Assembly: GCF_900156605.1 (NCBI RefSeq)
Contig: NZ_FTOA01000003.1
Span: forward strand, 248,001 to 312,000
Length of the DNA: 64,000 nt
Direction: 5' to 3'
Origin: Insolitispirillum peregrinum
GTDB taxonomy: Bacteria > Pseudomonadota > Alphaproteobacteria > Rhodospirillales > Rhodospirillaceae
The notes under the pieces were generated by a model. The model was not told the DNA's origin, made no database searches, and was given only the letters and a program-made list of their open reading frames with translations. Shown in pieces: positions 20,010 to 27,989 of this stretch (its first letter is position 1; every line of letters starts with the position of its first letter). Made by a program: the position numbers and the translations under genes.

Positions 20010-20771
20010 ATGACGTATTGCCTTGGAATTTCCCTTGATGCCGGGCTGGTGATGATGTCCGACAGCCGGACCAATGCCGGGGTCGATCATGTGGCACAAT
20101 TCCAGAAGATGCGGGTGTGGGAACAGCCCGGCGAGCGGGCAATCATCCTGCTGTCAGCCGGGAATCTGGCGATCACCCAGGCGGTTGTGTCCCATCTGGA
20201 GGACAAGGTGCGCCTGCCCAAAGCCGAAGCCGCGGCCCGCAAGAAGCAGGGCACCCTGTTGACCTGCCCCGGCATGACGGTGGCAGCGCAACTGGTCGGC
20301 GATGCGGTGCGCAAGGTCTATGACCGCGATGCCGAGCGCCTGAAGCAGCAGGGGAGCGACTTTGTGGCGTCGTTCCTGCTGGCCGGGCAGATCAAGGGCG
20401 GGCCGATGCGGCTGTTCATGGTTTACTCGGCGGGCAATTTCATCGAGGCCAGTTCCGACACCAATTTCCTGCAGATCGGCGAAACCAAGTACGGCAAGCC
20501 GATTCTTGACCGGGTGGTCAATCCACTGACCCCGCTGCCCGAGGCGGTGAAGTGCGCGCTGGTCAGCGTTGATTCAACCATGCGTTCGAACCTGTCGGTG
20601 GGCTGCCCGATCGATGTGGCGGTGATCCGCACCGATGAATGCCGCATCTCGTGGCGTCGCCGCTATGCCGAGACTGATCCGTACTGGGGCAATCTGCGCC
20701 GCCAGTGGGGCGACGGGGTGAAAACCATCTTTGGGCAGCTGGATGACCCGGACCTGAGCGACGGGAAATAA
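20010..20771 (+). CDS. Anbu-type proteasome-related peptidase
   Basis: 253 residues. The N-terminus MTYCLGISLDAGLVMMSDSR followed by TNAGVD is the hallmark of the Anbu (predicted proteasome-type protease) family, ancestral-looking relatives of HslV and the 20S beta subunit. Removal of Met would expose Thr as N-terminal nucleophile. Homologues assemble into open helical or ring structures in the cytoplasm. Anbu genes are usually found with genes for a circularly permuted ATP-grasp protein, an alpha-E protein and a transglutaminase-like protein. None of these flanks this copy. GGGGTAGGA precedes the start and a terminator follows, so it is probably monocistronic. Confidence 0.9.
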   Translation: MTYCLGISLDAGLVMMSDSRTNAGVDHVAQFQKMRVWEQPGERAIILLSAGNLAITQAVVSHLEDKVRLPKAEAAARKKQGTLLTCPGMTVAAQLVGDAVRKVYDRDAERLKQQGSDFVASFLLAGQIKGGPMRLFMVYSAGNFIEASSDTNFLQIGETKYGKPILDRVVNPLTPLPEAVKCALVSVDSTMRSNLSVGCPIDVAVIRTDECRISWRRRYAETDPYWGNLRRQWGDGVKTIFGQLDDPDLSDGK

Positions 20772-20803
20772 CCCCCGTTTACAGGGGTGGTTGCGGCAAA
20801 AAG

Positions 20804-20831
20804 AGGCCCTGCCGGTGGCGCGGGGCCTTTT
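20804..20831 (+). terminator. Rho-independent terminator after the Anbu-type gene
   Basis: AGGCCC at 20804-20809 pairs with GGGCCT at 20823-20828, and the stem ends in a short T run (20828-20831). It lies between the stop of the Anbu gene and the argG promoter. Confidence 0.6.
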
Positions 20832-20900
20832 GTTTGCCGATTGGCTCCCCTATACTCCGGCGCGTTTTCTGTTTTCATCCGTTCCTAAAGGGGCGTTCCC

Positions 20901-22112
20901 ATGAGTAAGGGCGACATTAAAAAGGTCGTACTGGCCTATTCGGGTGGTCTTGACACCTCGATCATTCTGAAGTGGCTGCAAGACACCTATAACTGCGAAG
21001 TGGTGACCTTCACCGCCGACATCGGTCAGGGCGAAGAGCTGGAACCGGCTCGCGCCAAGGCCGAGATGCTGGGCATCAAGGAAATTCACATCGAAGACCT
21101 GCGCGAAGAGTTCGTGCGTGACTTCGTGTTCCCGATGATGCGCGCCAACGCCCTCTACGAAGGCGTCTACCTGCTGGGCACCTCGATTGCCCGTCCGCTG
21201 ATCGGCAAGCGCCTGATCGAAATCGCGCAGGCCACCGGGGCCGATGCCATTTCGCACGGTGCCACCGGCAAGGGGAACGATCAGGTTCGCTTTGAACTGA
21301 CCGCCTACGCCCTGAAGCCCGACATCAAGGTCATTGCGCCGTGGCGCGAGTGGGACCTGAACAGCCGGACCAAGCTGATCGACTATGCCATGAAGCACCA
21401 GATTCCGGTGCCGAAGGACAAGCACGGCGACGCTCCGTACTCGATGGACGCCAACCTGCTGCACATTTCCTATGAAGGCAAGGCGCTGGAAGATCCGTGG
21501 GTTCAGCCCGATGACGACATGTTCCGCCTGACCGTGTCGCCGGAAAAGGCGCCGGACACCCCGGAATACATCGAAATCGAATTCGTCGGTGGTGACGCCG
21601 TTGCCGTCAATGGCGAAAAGCTGTCACCGGCTGCCCTGCTGACCAGGCTGAACGCGCTGGGCGGCAAGCATGGCGTGGGCCGTCTGGATCTGGTGGAAAA
21701 CCGCTTTGTCGGCATGAAGTCGCGCGGCGTGTACGAAACCCCGGGTGGCACCATCCTGCACATCGCCCACCGTGCGATGGAAAGCATCACCCTCGACCGT
21801 GAGGAAGCTCACCTCAAGGACGGCGTGATGCCGAAGTACGCCGAGCTGATCTATAACGGCTTCTGGTACGCGCCGGAACGTCTGGCCCTGCAGGCCCTGA
21901 TCGACCAGACCCAGAAGAACGTCACCGGTGTCGTTCGTCTGAAGCTGTACAAGGGCAATGCCTCGGTGGTTGGCCGCAAGTCGCCGGTTTCGCTGTACCG
22001 CATGGACTATGTGACCTTCGAAGAAGACACCGTCTATGACCAGTACGACGCCAACGGCTTCATTCGCCTGAACGCCTTGCGTCTGCGTCTGGGCAAGCTG
22101 GCGCGCGGTTAG
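20901..22112 (+). CDS. argG: Argininosuccinate synthase
   Basis: 403 residues, a full-length ArgG. It joins citrulline and aspartate using ATP in arginine synthesis. The ATP-pyrophosphatase loop is [10 protein letters not shown], and other signatures are [15 protein letters not shown] and [20 protein letters not shown] precedes the ATG by about 7 nt. The stop codon TAG (22110-22112) is also the first three bases of a TAGAGC-ended palindromic repeat, so the present C-terminus (LRLGKLARG) is set by the repeat boundary. Confidence 0.98.
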   Translation: MSKGDIKKVVLAYSGGLDTSIILKWLQDTYNCEVVTFTADIGQGEELEPARAKAEMLGIKEIHIEDLREEFVRDFVFPMMRANALYEGVYLLGTSIARPLIGKRLIEIAQATGADAISHGATGKGNDQVRFELTAYALKPDIKVIAPWREWDLNSRTKLIDYAMKHQIPVPKDKHGDAPYSMDANLLHISYEGKALEDPWVQPDDDMFRLTVSPEKAPDTPEYIEIEFVGGDAVAVNGEKLSPAALLTRLNALGGKHGVGRLDLVENRFVGMKSRGVYETPGGTILHIAHRAMESITLDREEAHLKDGVMPKYAELIYNGFWYAPERLALQALIDQTQKNVTGVVRLKLYKGNASVVGRKSPVSLYRMDYVTFEEDTVYDQYDANGFIRLNALRLRLGKLARG

Positions 22113-22151
22113 AGCGTTTTCCGTTTTCCCTGAATCGGGTCAAACGCTCTA
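22110..22151. repeat. 42-bp TAGAGC-ended palindromic repeat overlapping the argG stop
   Basis: It starts TAGAGCGTTT and ends AAACGCTCTA, a perfect 10-bp terminal inverted repeat. In between is CCGTTTTCCCTGAATCGGGT. The stem could also terminate argG transcription, although no T run follows. It resembles widespread alphaproteobacterial intergenic repeats. Confidence 0.75.
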
Positions 22152-22165
22152 ACATCTTGTGTTTC

Positions 22166-22214
22166 TAGCAAATACGTCGTCGCAGATGCATCCATCTGCT
22201 CGGGATTTGCTCTA
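22166..22214. repeat. 49-bp TA-bounded palindromic repeat
   Basis: It starts TAGCAAAT and ends ATTTGCTCTA, with an internal GCAGATGCATCCATCTGC hairpin. It lies 14 bp after the previous repeat. It is followed by ACGCACGCTGG, which matches an arm of family A. Between 22215 and 22353 nothing else was recognised. Confidence 0.6.
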
Positions 22215-22353
22215 ACGCACGCTGGCCGCAGGCCGTGTTTGACAAGGCCGGTTCTTCTCTGGCAGGCGGCATGTGTCGTCTGTCAGGGGAGGGCGGTCTT
22301 GTTTTTTATCATCTGACGTGTTTGATGTTTTCTGATTTTCCAAGGGCGCCCCG

Positions 22354-23091
22354 ATGACGTCGTACCCCCGCAGACACCAGTTGCAGACAGTCGTTCGCCC
22401 TGTCTGGCGTGCCCTTGCCGGGATGGCGGCCCTGGCGCTGTCGGCCTGTGCCTCTGCACCGCTCGACCTGTCGCCGGACGAATGGGACAGCCTGACGCCG
22501 GAACAGCAGCAACTGGCGCTCGACAAGCAGGCCGAGGTTGATGCCCTGAGCAGCAGCCTGAGCCTCGAGGCATCGCGCAATGCCGCCCTGTCGGCAATCA
22601 GTGAAAGCGCCCGCAACATTCGGGTCGATGCGCGCCGCAAGCGTGCCCGCTTGGGGGACATTCTGGAATGCGCGCTGGAGGAATCGCAGGGCGGCGAGGC
22701 CGTCGGTGGTCTGCCGCTGGCACCGGTGGGCTTTGAGGTGGTGCGCGGCGAAGCCAAAACCATTGGCGTTGGGCTGGCGGCACGGGTGAAGGATCGCTCA
22801 CAGGTTATACCGCCGCCATATCTGTTGTTCCTTGATTATGCCGATAGCGGGCTGGTGTTGCGGCTGTGCTCGGAGTCCTCGATTGCGCCGGGGGTCCCTG
22901 CGCCGGTGGATCGCTGTGCGACTGTTGCAGCGCCGTTCCGCGATTTTAGCAATGGGATCACTCGTGTAATTACGGTACCTGATCTGATCGCCAGCGCCTC
23001 GGTTCGCTGCGTGTTCGCTCCGGGGGCGCCGGTGCAGGTGATCGACATCCAGGATGATCTGGAACAAAAGCCTGTCTCCGTCAGCCCCTGA
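22354..23091 (+). CDS. Putative lipoprotein of unknown function
   Basis: 245 residues. An N-terminal hydrophobic stretch ends in the lipobox LSAC at about residues 30-33, so signal peptidase II processing and lipid anchoring are predicted. The next segment (LSPDEWDSLTPEQQQLALDK) is acidic and helical, and the C-terminal half is beta-rich with several cysteines. No family was recognised. AAGGG precedes the ATG. A bestrophin gene follows after 26 bp and then an ElyC/SanA-type gene, so the three may form an envelope-related operon. Confidence 0.75.
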   Translation: MTSYPRRHQLQTVVRPVWRALAGMAALALSACASAPLDLSPDEWDSLTPEQQQLALDKQAEVDALSSSLSLEASRNAALSAISESARNIRVDARRKRARLGDILECALEESQGGEAVGGLPLAPVGFEVVRGEAKTIGVGLAARVKDRSQVIPPPYLLFLDYADSGLVLRLCSESSIAPGVPAPVDRCATVAAPFRDFSNGITRVITVPDLIASASVRCVFAPGAPVQVIDIQDDLEQKPVSVSP

Positions 23092-23117
23092 CTTTCCACA
23101 GGTTAAGGGATACGGCG

Positions 23118-24059
23118 GTGATTGTCCGGAAACGCCCGCGCGGGTGGCAGCTCTTTTTCATTGTCCGGGGGTCGATTCTTTATTCGATCCGCTGGTCGTT
23201 GCTGGTGAATACCTTGCTGGCCATTGCGGTGACCTATGTGCACGGCAATCTGTTCAAGGTCAAAATCACCCTGACCACCATTCCGTTCACCCTGATCGGG
23301 CTGGCACTGGCGATTTTCCTCGGGTTCCGCAATTCGGCCACCTATGACCGCTATTGGGAAGGCCGCAAGCTGTGGGGCGAACTGGTCATCCAGACCCGGG
23401 TGCTGTGCCGCCAGATTCTGGCCTATGCCAATCCGACCGATTTCCGCCACAGCGGCACCCATCAGGACCCCGAACAGGACACGCAGGTTCGCCGCCTGAT
23501 CGCTTTTTCCCATGCCCTGCGGCATCATCTGCGCGATACCGATCCGCAACCGGACATCACCCCGCACCTGTCCGACGAAGACCTGAGCCGCTGTCTGAAG
23601 GCCCAGCATCGCCCGGAATCGCTGCTGCACCAGATGGCCCGCCAGTTCGATCAATGGCAGCAGGACGGGCGCTTGCGGGAAATTACCGCCATGGAGCTGG
23701 ACAAGGGCCTGAGTGCCTTGCAGCGGGTGGTGGGGGCCTGCGAACGCATCAAGCATACGCCGCTGCCGTTTTCCTATACCCTGATGCTGCACCGTACGGC
23801 GTATCTGTACTGCCTGCTGTTGCCGTTCGGGCTGGTCGATACCATCGGCTTCATGACGCCGGTGGTGGTGGCGATTGTGTCCTATACCTTTTTCGGCCTC
23901 GATGCTCTGGGGGACGAAATCGAGGAGCCGTTTGGCATGTCGCCCAATGACCTGCCGCTGAGTGCCATTTGCCGGTCCGTTGAACGGTTGCTGCGCGAGC
24001 AGTTGGGCGATGACGACCTGCCGCCGCCGCTGGAGCCGGATAACCACTGTCTGAGCTGA
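23118..24059 (+). CDS. Bestrophin-family anion channel protein
   Basis: 313 residues with a GTG start and AAGGGA seven bases upstream. Four membrane segments are expected: two near the N-terminus (about 25-45 and 55-75) and two near 215-260. The motif FRNSATYDRYWEGRKLWGEL is the bestrophin/UPF0187 signature, and the C-terminal FFGLDALGDEIEEPFG matches the family calcium-clasp-like acidic segment. Bacterial members form pentameric channels in the inner membrane. Ion selectivity cannot be told from sequence. Confidence 0.9.
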   Translation: MIVRKRPRGWQLFFIVRGSILYSIRWSLLVNTLLAIAVTYVHGNLFKVKITLTTIPFTLIGLALAIFLGFRNSATYDRYWEGRKLWGELVIQTRVLCRQILAYANPTDFRHSGTHQDPEQDTQVRRLIAFSHALRHHLRDTDPQPDITPHLSDEDLSRCLKAQHRPESLLHQMARQFDQWQQDGRLREITAMELDKGLSALQRVVGACERIKHTPLPFSYTLMLHRTAYLYCLLLPFGLVDTIGFMTPVVVAIVSYTFFGLDALGDEIEEPFGMSPNDLPLSAICRSVERLLREQLGDDDLPPPLEPDNHCLS

Positions 24060-24101
24060 CCGTTTACCGGATGCTCTGCTCTGCCCCTGCTGGAGGTGGC
24101 G

Positions 24102-24917
24102 ATGTTTTTTGTCTTGTCCAAAGTCCTGAGCGTTGCCCTGTCTCCGCAATTCCTGTTGCTGGTCCTGCTGGCGCTGGCATTGCTGGCCAGTCTGCGCAAG
24201 CGAAGCCCGGGGGTCTGGCTGGTGCTGGCATTGCTGTGGCTGGGGGTTGGCGATTATTCAACACTGGCCCCGATGGGGTTGAACTGGCTGGAAAACCGCA
24301 TACCGCACGCTACGGTCTGGCAGCAGGATGACGGCCCCGAAGGGATCATTGTGCTGGGCGGGGCCATTGATCAGGCTGCCAGCAACAATGGCCGGGGGGA
24401 AATCGTGCTGGGCAGCGGGGCCGAGCGATTCACCGAAGCCCTGCGGCTGGCGCGCGACTATCCCCGTGCCAAGGTGGTGTTCAGCGGCTTTTCCGGGCTG
24501 CTGGACCCGCAAGGGGAAAACGAGGGCGAGCTGGCCTATCGGCTTGCCACCGGTCTGGGGCTGGACCCGGCACGGATCGTGCTGGAAACCAGATCGCGCA
24601 ACACGGCGGAAAATGCCCGTGAGGTTGCTGCCCTGCTTCACGACCGTCCAGCGGACAAATGGGTGCTGATCACCTCGGCCTTTCACATGGCGCGGGCGGT
24701 TGGCTGTTTTCAGGCAACGGGCTGGGTGCCCCAGCCGTGGGCGGTGGACTATCGCACCCCGCCACAGGTGGAATGGGGTGTGGGCCGTCGCGAAGGATTC
24801 AGCGCAGGGGGGCTGTTGGGGCATGAAGTCGTTGGACTGCTGGCATACTGGCTGACCGATCGCATTCCGACCCTGTGGCCCGCCCCTGCAATGGCAGCAG
24901 AGGGTCAGGTGAAATAA
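24102..24917 (+). CDS. ElyC/SanA/YdcF (DUF218) family membrane protein
   Basis: 271 residues. Two N-terminal membrane helices (about 10-30 and 38-58) precede the DUF218 domain with GIIVLGGAI, TEALRLARDYPRAKVVFSG, RSRNTAENAREVAALL and VLITSAFHMARAVGCFQ. Homologues act in envelope integrity and lipid carrier metabolism, though the chemistry is unsettled. GGAGG at 24092-24096 sits five bases before this ATG and overlaps the alternative GTG at 24096, which decides the start. The end overlaps the convergent receptor gene by 13 bp. Confidence 0.87.
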   Translation: MFFVLSKVLSVALSPQFLLLVLLALALLASLRKRSPGVWLVLALLWLGVGDYSTLAPMGLNWLENRIPHATVWQQDDGPEGIIVLGGAIDQAASNNGRGEIVLGSGAERFTEALRLARDYPRAKVVFSGFSGLLDPQGENEGELAYRLATGLGLDPARIVLETRSRNTAENAREVAALLHDRPADKWVLITSAFHMARAVGCFQATGWVPQPWAVDYRTPPQVEWGVGRREGFSAGGLLGHEVVGLLAYWLTDRIPTLWPAPAMAAEGQVK

Positions 24918-25942
24918 TAGCCCTGTCCGGTTGGGGCGGGCGATTGCACCAGCACGCCATACCACCCCAGCCCGCGATAGGTTTCAAAACCCGGCGTCAG
25001 GGCATAGCCGATCATGGTGCCGTCAGGTTGGCCATAGCTGCCACGGGTGCCGTCGATCAGGCGCAGGGGAAAGTGCTCTTCCAGCACTCCGCGATTGTCC
25101 GAGGCGGCGATCACATGATGGGTGCGGTCCAGCAGAACAACACGGGTGCGGCTTTTTTCTTCTTCGGTCAGGCGCAGCGAGTTGACCACCGAGGCCGATT
25201 GGGTTTCCCAGTCGAAAAAGATGCCCAACGTACCGATGGCCGGGCTGTTGCTGGCACTGTCGGCGCGGATGGCGGTGGCATAGGTGGCTACGGGGCGGTC
25301 TCCCAGCAAAGGCGCGCGCCGGATGTCATCGACGACAAAGTCATCACCCGAGGCGGTCTTCATCGCCGCCTGGAACCAGCGCTCGTGGCGTACCGACTGA
25401 CCCGTGACGGGATACTGGTCCGGGCGACCACTGGCGATGATGGTGCCGTCGGCATCGGTGACCCACAAATCGAGATAAACCGTATAGGCCCCCAAAATCA
25501 CTGCCAGCCGCTGGTTCGCGTGCTGTCGTGCCACAGCGTCATCTGGCTGGCTGCACAGGTCGGTCATCGCACTGTCGGTGGCCCACCAGCGCACATCGCA
25601 CGAGCGTTCGTACAGGTTGCGGTCGATCACTTCGATCACATAGGACGCCAGATCGGCCAGCCGGGCCCCGCGCACCTGCTCGGCGGTGCTTTGCAGCTCT
25701 GCCACCTCGTGTTCGAACATCAGGCGCAGTTCGTGGGCGATTTTGGTCACCCGTTCTGAAATGCCGTTCACCTCGTGGGCCACCACTGCAAAACCTTTCC
25801 CGGCGTCGCCCGCACGGGTGGCTTCGATCAGGGCGTTCAGGGCCAGCAATCTGGTGGCTCTGGTCACGCCTTGAATTTCGCCGACTTTGGCGGTGGTCAG
25901 GTCTGACATTTTGGTGGCAAGGCCAAGGATGCGATCCGGCAT
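24905..25942 (-). CDS. Soluble chemoreceptor-like protein: short MCP hairpin followed by Cache-like sensor
   Basis: 345 residues without a membrane segment. Residues about 10-95 contain the receptor tip [20 protein letters not shown], then FAVVAHEVN. Residues about 105-340 resemble a Cache/PAS-like sensor (YLDLWVTDADGTIIASGRPD, RHERWFQAAMKTASGDDFVV, VVLLDRTHHVIAASDN and GYALTPGFETYRGLGWYGVL). The usual order is sensor first and signalling hairpin last; here it is reversed and the hairpin is very short. It probably couples a cytoplasmic ligand to CheA/CheW, which is inference. AAGGG lies before the ATG. Confidence 0.8.
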   Translation of the reverse strand: MPDRILGLATKMSDLTTAKVGEIQGVTRATRLLALNALIEATRAGDAGKGFAVVAHEVNGISERVTKIAHELRLMFEHEVAELQSTAEQVRGARLADLASYVIEVIDRNLYERSCDVRWWATDSAMTDLCSQPDDAVARQHANQRLAVILGAYTVYLDLWVTDADGTIIASGRPDQYPVTGQSVRHERWFQAAMKTASGDDFVVDDIRRAPLLGDRPVATYATAIRADSASNSPAIGTLGIFFDWETQSASVVNSLRLTEEEKSRTRVVLLDRTHHVIAASDNRGVLEEHFPLRLIDGTRGSYGQPDGTMIGYALTPGFETYRGLGWYGVLVQSPAPTGQGYYFT

Positions 25943-26044
25943 GGCGGGAAACCCTTGAAAAGATGGTGATTATACTTTTTGTCGCATGAGTCTACCTGTG
26001 GTGTTGCACTGTATGATGTTTTATTGTGCGGTCAATTAAATTGC

Positions 26045-26065
26045 ATGAAAAATGATCTTTTTCAT
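26045..26065. promoter_or_regulatory. AT-rich inverted repeat between dctA and the soluble receptor gene
   Basis: ATGAAAAA at 26045-26052 and TTTTTCAT at 26058-26065 form a perfect 8-bp inverted repeat around TGATC. It lies about 100 bp upstream of the soluble receptor gene start and past the dctA terminator. It may be an operator or a fortuitous hairpin. Confidence 0.3.
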
Positions 26066-26081
26066 CGCATGAGCCAAAAAT

Positions 26082-26114
26082 GAAAAACGCCGCTGCGAGT
26101 GTGCGCAGCGGCGT
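26082..26114 (-). terminator. Rho-independent terminator of dctA
   Basis: ACGCCGCTGCG at 26087-26097 pairs perfectly with CGCAGCGGCGT at 26104-26114 around a 6-nt loop. On the minus strand the stem is followed by TTTTTC. Confidence 0.85.
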
Positions 26115-26145
26115 CGTTCAGCACGGAAACAAACTGCAGGGGTCG

Positions 26146-27435
26146 TCAGGCCTTTTTGGCCAGGGCCGCCTGCAGCTTTTCGGTATCCAGTTCTTTTTCC
26201 CAACGGGCAACAACGATGGTCGCCACCGCGTTGCCAACAAAGTTGGTCAGGGCACGGCATTCGGACATGAAGCGGTCAACACCAAGGATCAGCACCATGC
26301 CGGTGACCGGCACCGACGGCACCACCGACAGGGTGGCGGCGAGGGTGATGAAGCCTGCACCGGTGATCCCGGCCGCGCCCTTGGAGCTGAGCATCGCCAC
26401 CAGCAGCAGGGTGATCTGGTCGCCGATCGACAGGTCGATGTTCATCGCCTGGGCGATAAACAGGGCGGCGAGGGTCATGTAGATGTTGGTGCCGTCAAGG
26501 TTGAAGGAATAGCCGGTGGGGATCACCAGACCAACGACCGAACGCTTGCAGCCGGCCTTTTCCATCTTTTCCATCAGGCTGGGCAGGGCGGCTTCGGACG
26601 ACGAGGTACCCAGAACCAGCAGCAGCTCTTCACGGATGTAACGCAGCAGCGCAAAAATCGAGAAGCCGTTGTACTTGGCAACCGCCCCCAGAACCACCAG
26701 CACGAACAGCAGGGATGTGAAGTAAAAGGTCCCGATCAGGAACAGCAGGTTGGAAATCGAGGCGATTCCGTACTTGCCGATGGTAAAGGCCATCGCCCCA
26801 AAGGCACCGATCGGGGCAGCCTTCATCAGGATCGCCACCAGCTTGAAGATCGGCAGGGTCAGACCATGCAGGAATTCGGTCACCGGGCGGGCCTGATCAC
26901 CGATCATCGCCAGCGAAATGCCGAACAGCACCGAGAAGAACAGCACCTGCAGAATGTCCCCGCTGGAGAACGCCCCGACAATGGTGGTCGGGATGATGTC
27001 CATCAGGAACTTCACCACCGTCTGTTCATGCGCCTTGGTGGCGTAATCGGCGACGGCCTTGGCATCAAGGGTCTTGGGGTCGATGTTCATCCCGCTGCCC
27101 GGATGGACAACGTTTGCCACCACCAGGCCGATGATCAGCGCCAGGGTCGAAAAGGTCAGGAAGTACAGCATTGCCTTACCCGCAACGCGACCGACCTTTT
27201 GCAAATCAGACATCCCGGCAATGCCGGTTGCCACGGTCAGGAAGATCACCGGCGCGATGATCATCTTCACCAGACGAATGAAGGCATCCCCCAGCGGCTT
27301 CAGCTCGACGCCAAGCGAGGGGTAAAAATGTCCAAGGGCGATACCAATGGCGATCGCCACCAGCACCTGCACATAGAGCATCTTGTAAAATGGGATCTTG
27401 CCGTGCGGCACGGGGGCCGAATGAGGCGTGTGCAT
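26146..27435 (-). CDS. dctA: C4-dicarboxylate:cation symporter DctA
   Basis: 429 residues, a normal length for the DAACS family. The protein has about eight membrane helices plus two re-entrant loops. Key motifs are [20 protein letters not shown] (serine-rich hairpin) and [20 protein letters not shown], then the C-terminal [20 protein letters not shown]. It should take up succinate, fumarate and malate. The start at 27435 has AGGAG six bases upstream; the longer frame adds a basic segment unlike DctA. No DctB/DctD two-component pair is adjacent. Confidence 0.93.
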   Translation of the reverse strand: MHTPHSAPVPHGKIPFYKMLYVQVLVAIAIGIALGHFYPSLGVELKPLGDAFIRLVKMIIAPVIFLTVATGIAGMSDLQKVGRVAGKAMLYFLTFSTLALIIGLVVANVVHPGSGMNIDPKTLDAKAVADYATKAHEQTVVKFLMDIIPTTIVGAFSSGDILQVLFFSVLFGISLAMIGDQARPVTEFLHGLTLPIFKLVAILMKAAPIGAFGAMAFTIGKYGIASISNLLFLIGTFYFTSLLFVLVVLGAVAKYNGFSIFALLRYIREELLLVLGTSSSEAALPSLMEKMEKAGCKRSVVGLVIPTGYSFNLDGTNIYMTLAALFIAQAMNIDLSIGDQITLLLVAMLSSKGAAGITGAGFITLAATLSVVPSVPVTGMVLILGVDRFMSECRALTNFVGNAVATIVVARWEKELDTEKLQAALAKKA

Positions 27436-27989
27436 TCCGTTCTCCTGTAAACCCGTCCGTGGCCACCCTTGCGGGCCTCTCTCTCTCTTTGGGGGTGGTT
27501 TCCCGATCCCCACGCGCCAGGACGCGATAGCCTCTTATCAAAAGAGAGCGGGCTTGCAAACGACAGAACGTAGAGGTCCCTATAATACGGTTATTATTTT
27601 ATAATGTTTGATCAGGCATCTTTTGTAATTTTTGTGCGCATGGTGGGGTGCTTGAATACACTCACTAAATATTCAATTTTACGCATAATAGAACTTTCTC
27701 AAGGCGATAGCGTATGGAACAGCTTCGCTGGAAAACTGTTTCATTGGTTACGAATGAGTAATGTTGGATAAGACGAATCACGGCAAGGAAAAAGCACCAT
27801 GACGTTACGTCACCTGTGAAAACAGACAAGCTGTGGTCTTTTCATGGCTGCCATTCCGAAAATGCGGCAGTGCACAATCATCTTTCGGTCCGACTCCGAA
27901 AGGATAAAGACGGGAAAATATTCTCCTTGCTGCACCGCGCAAAGGTGCTAAGCATGGAAGGTTGATTGAGGCTGCCATCGAGAGCAATC
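27436..27989. other. AT-rich intergenic region between divergent dctA and kup
   Basis: About 550 bp with promoters for both genes. The stretch 27580-27730 is the most AT-rich. There is a 13-bp palindrome TGACGTTACGTCA at 27800-27812 and a 7-bp hairpin CTTTCGG/CCGAAAG at 27882-27902. The end, GGAAGG at 27955-27960, is ribosome-binding-site-like. No known riboswitch consensus was recognised. Confidence 0.5.
27800..27812. promoter_or_regulatory. 13-bp palindrome upstream of kup
   Basis: TGACGT-T-ACGTCA is a perfect inverted repeat with a single central base, about 180 bp before the kup start. Its shape suits a dimeric transcription factor. The binding protein is unknown. Confidence 0.35.
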
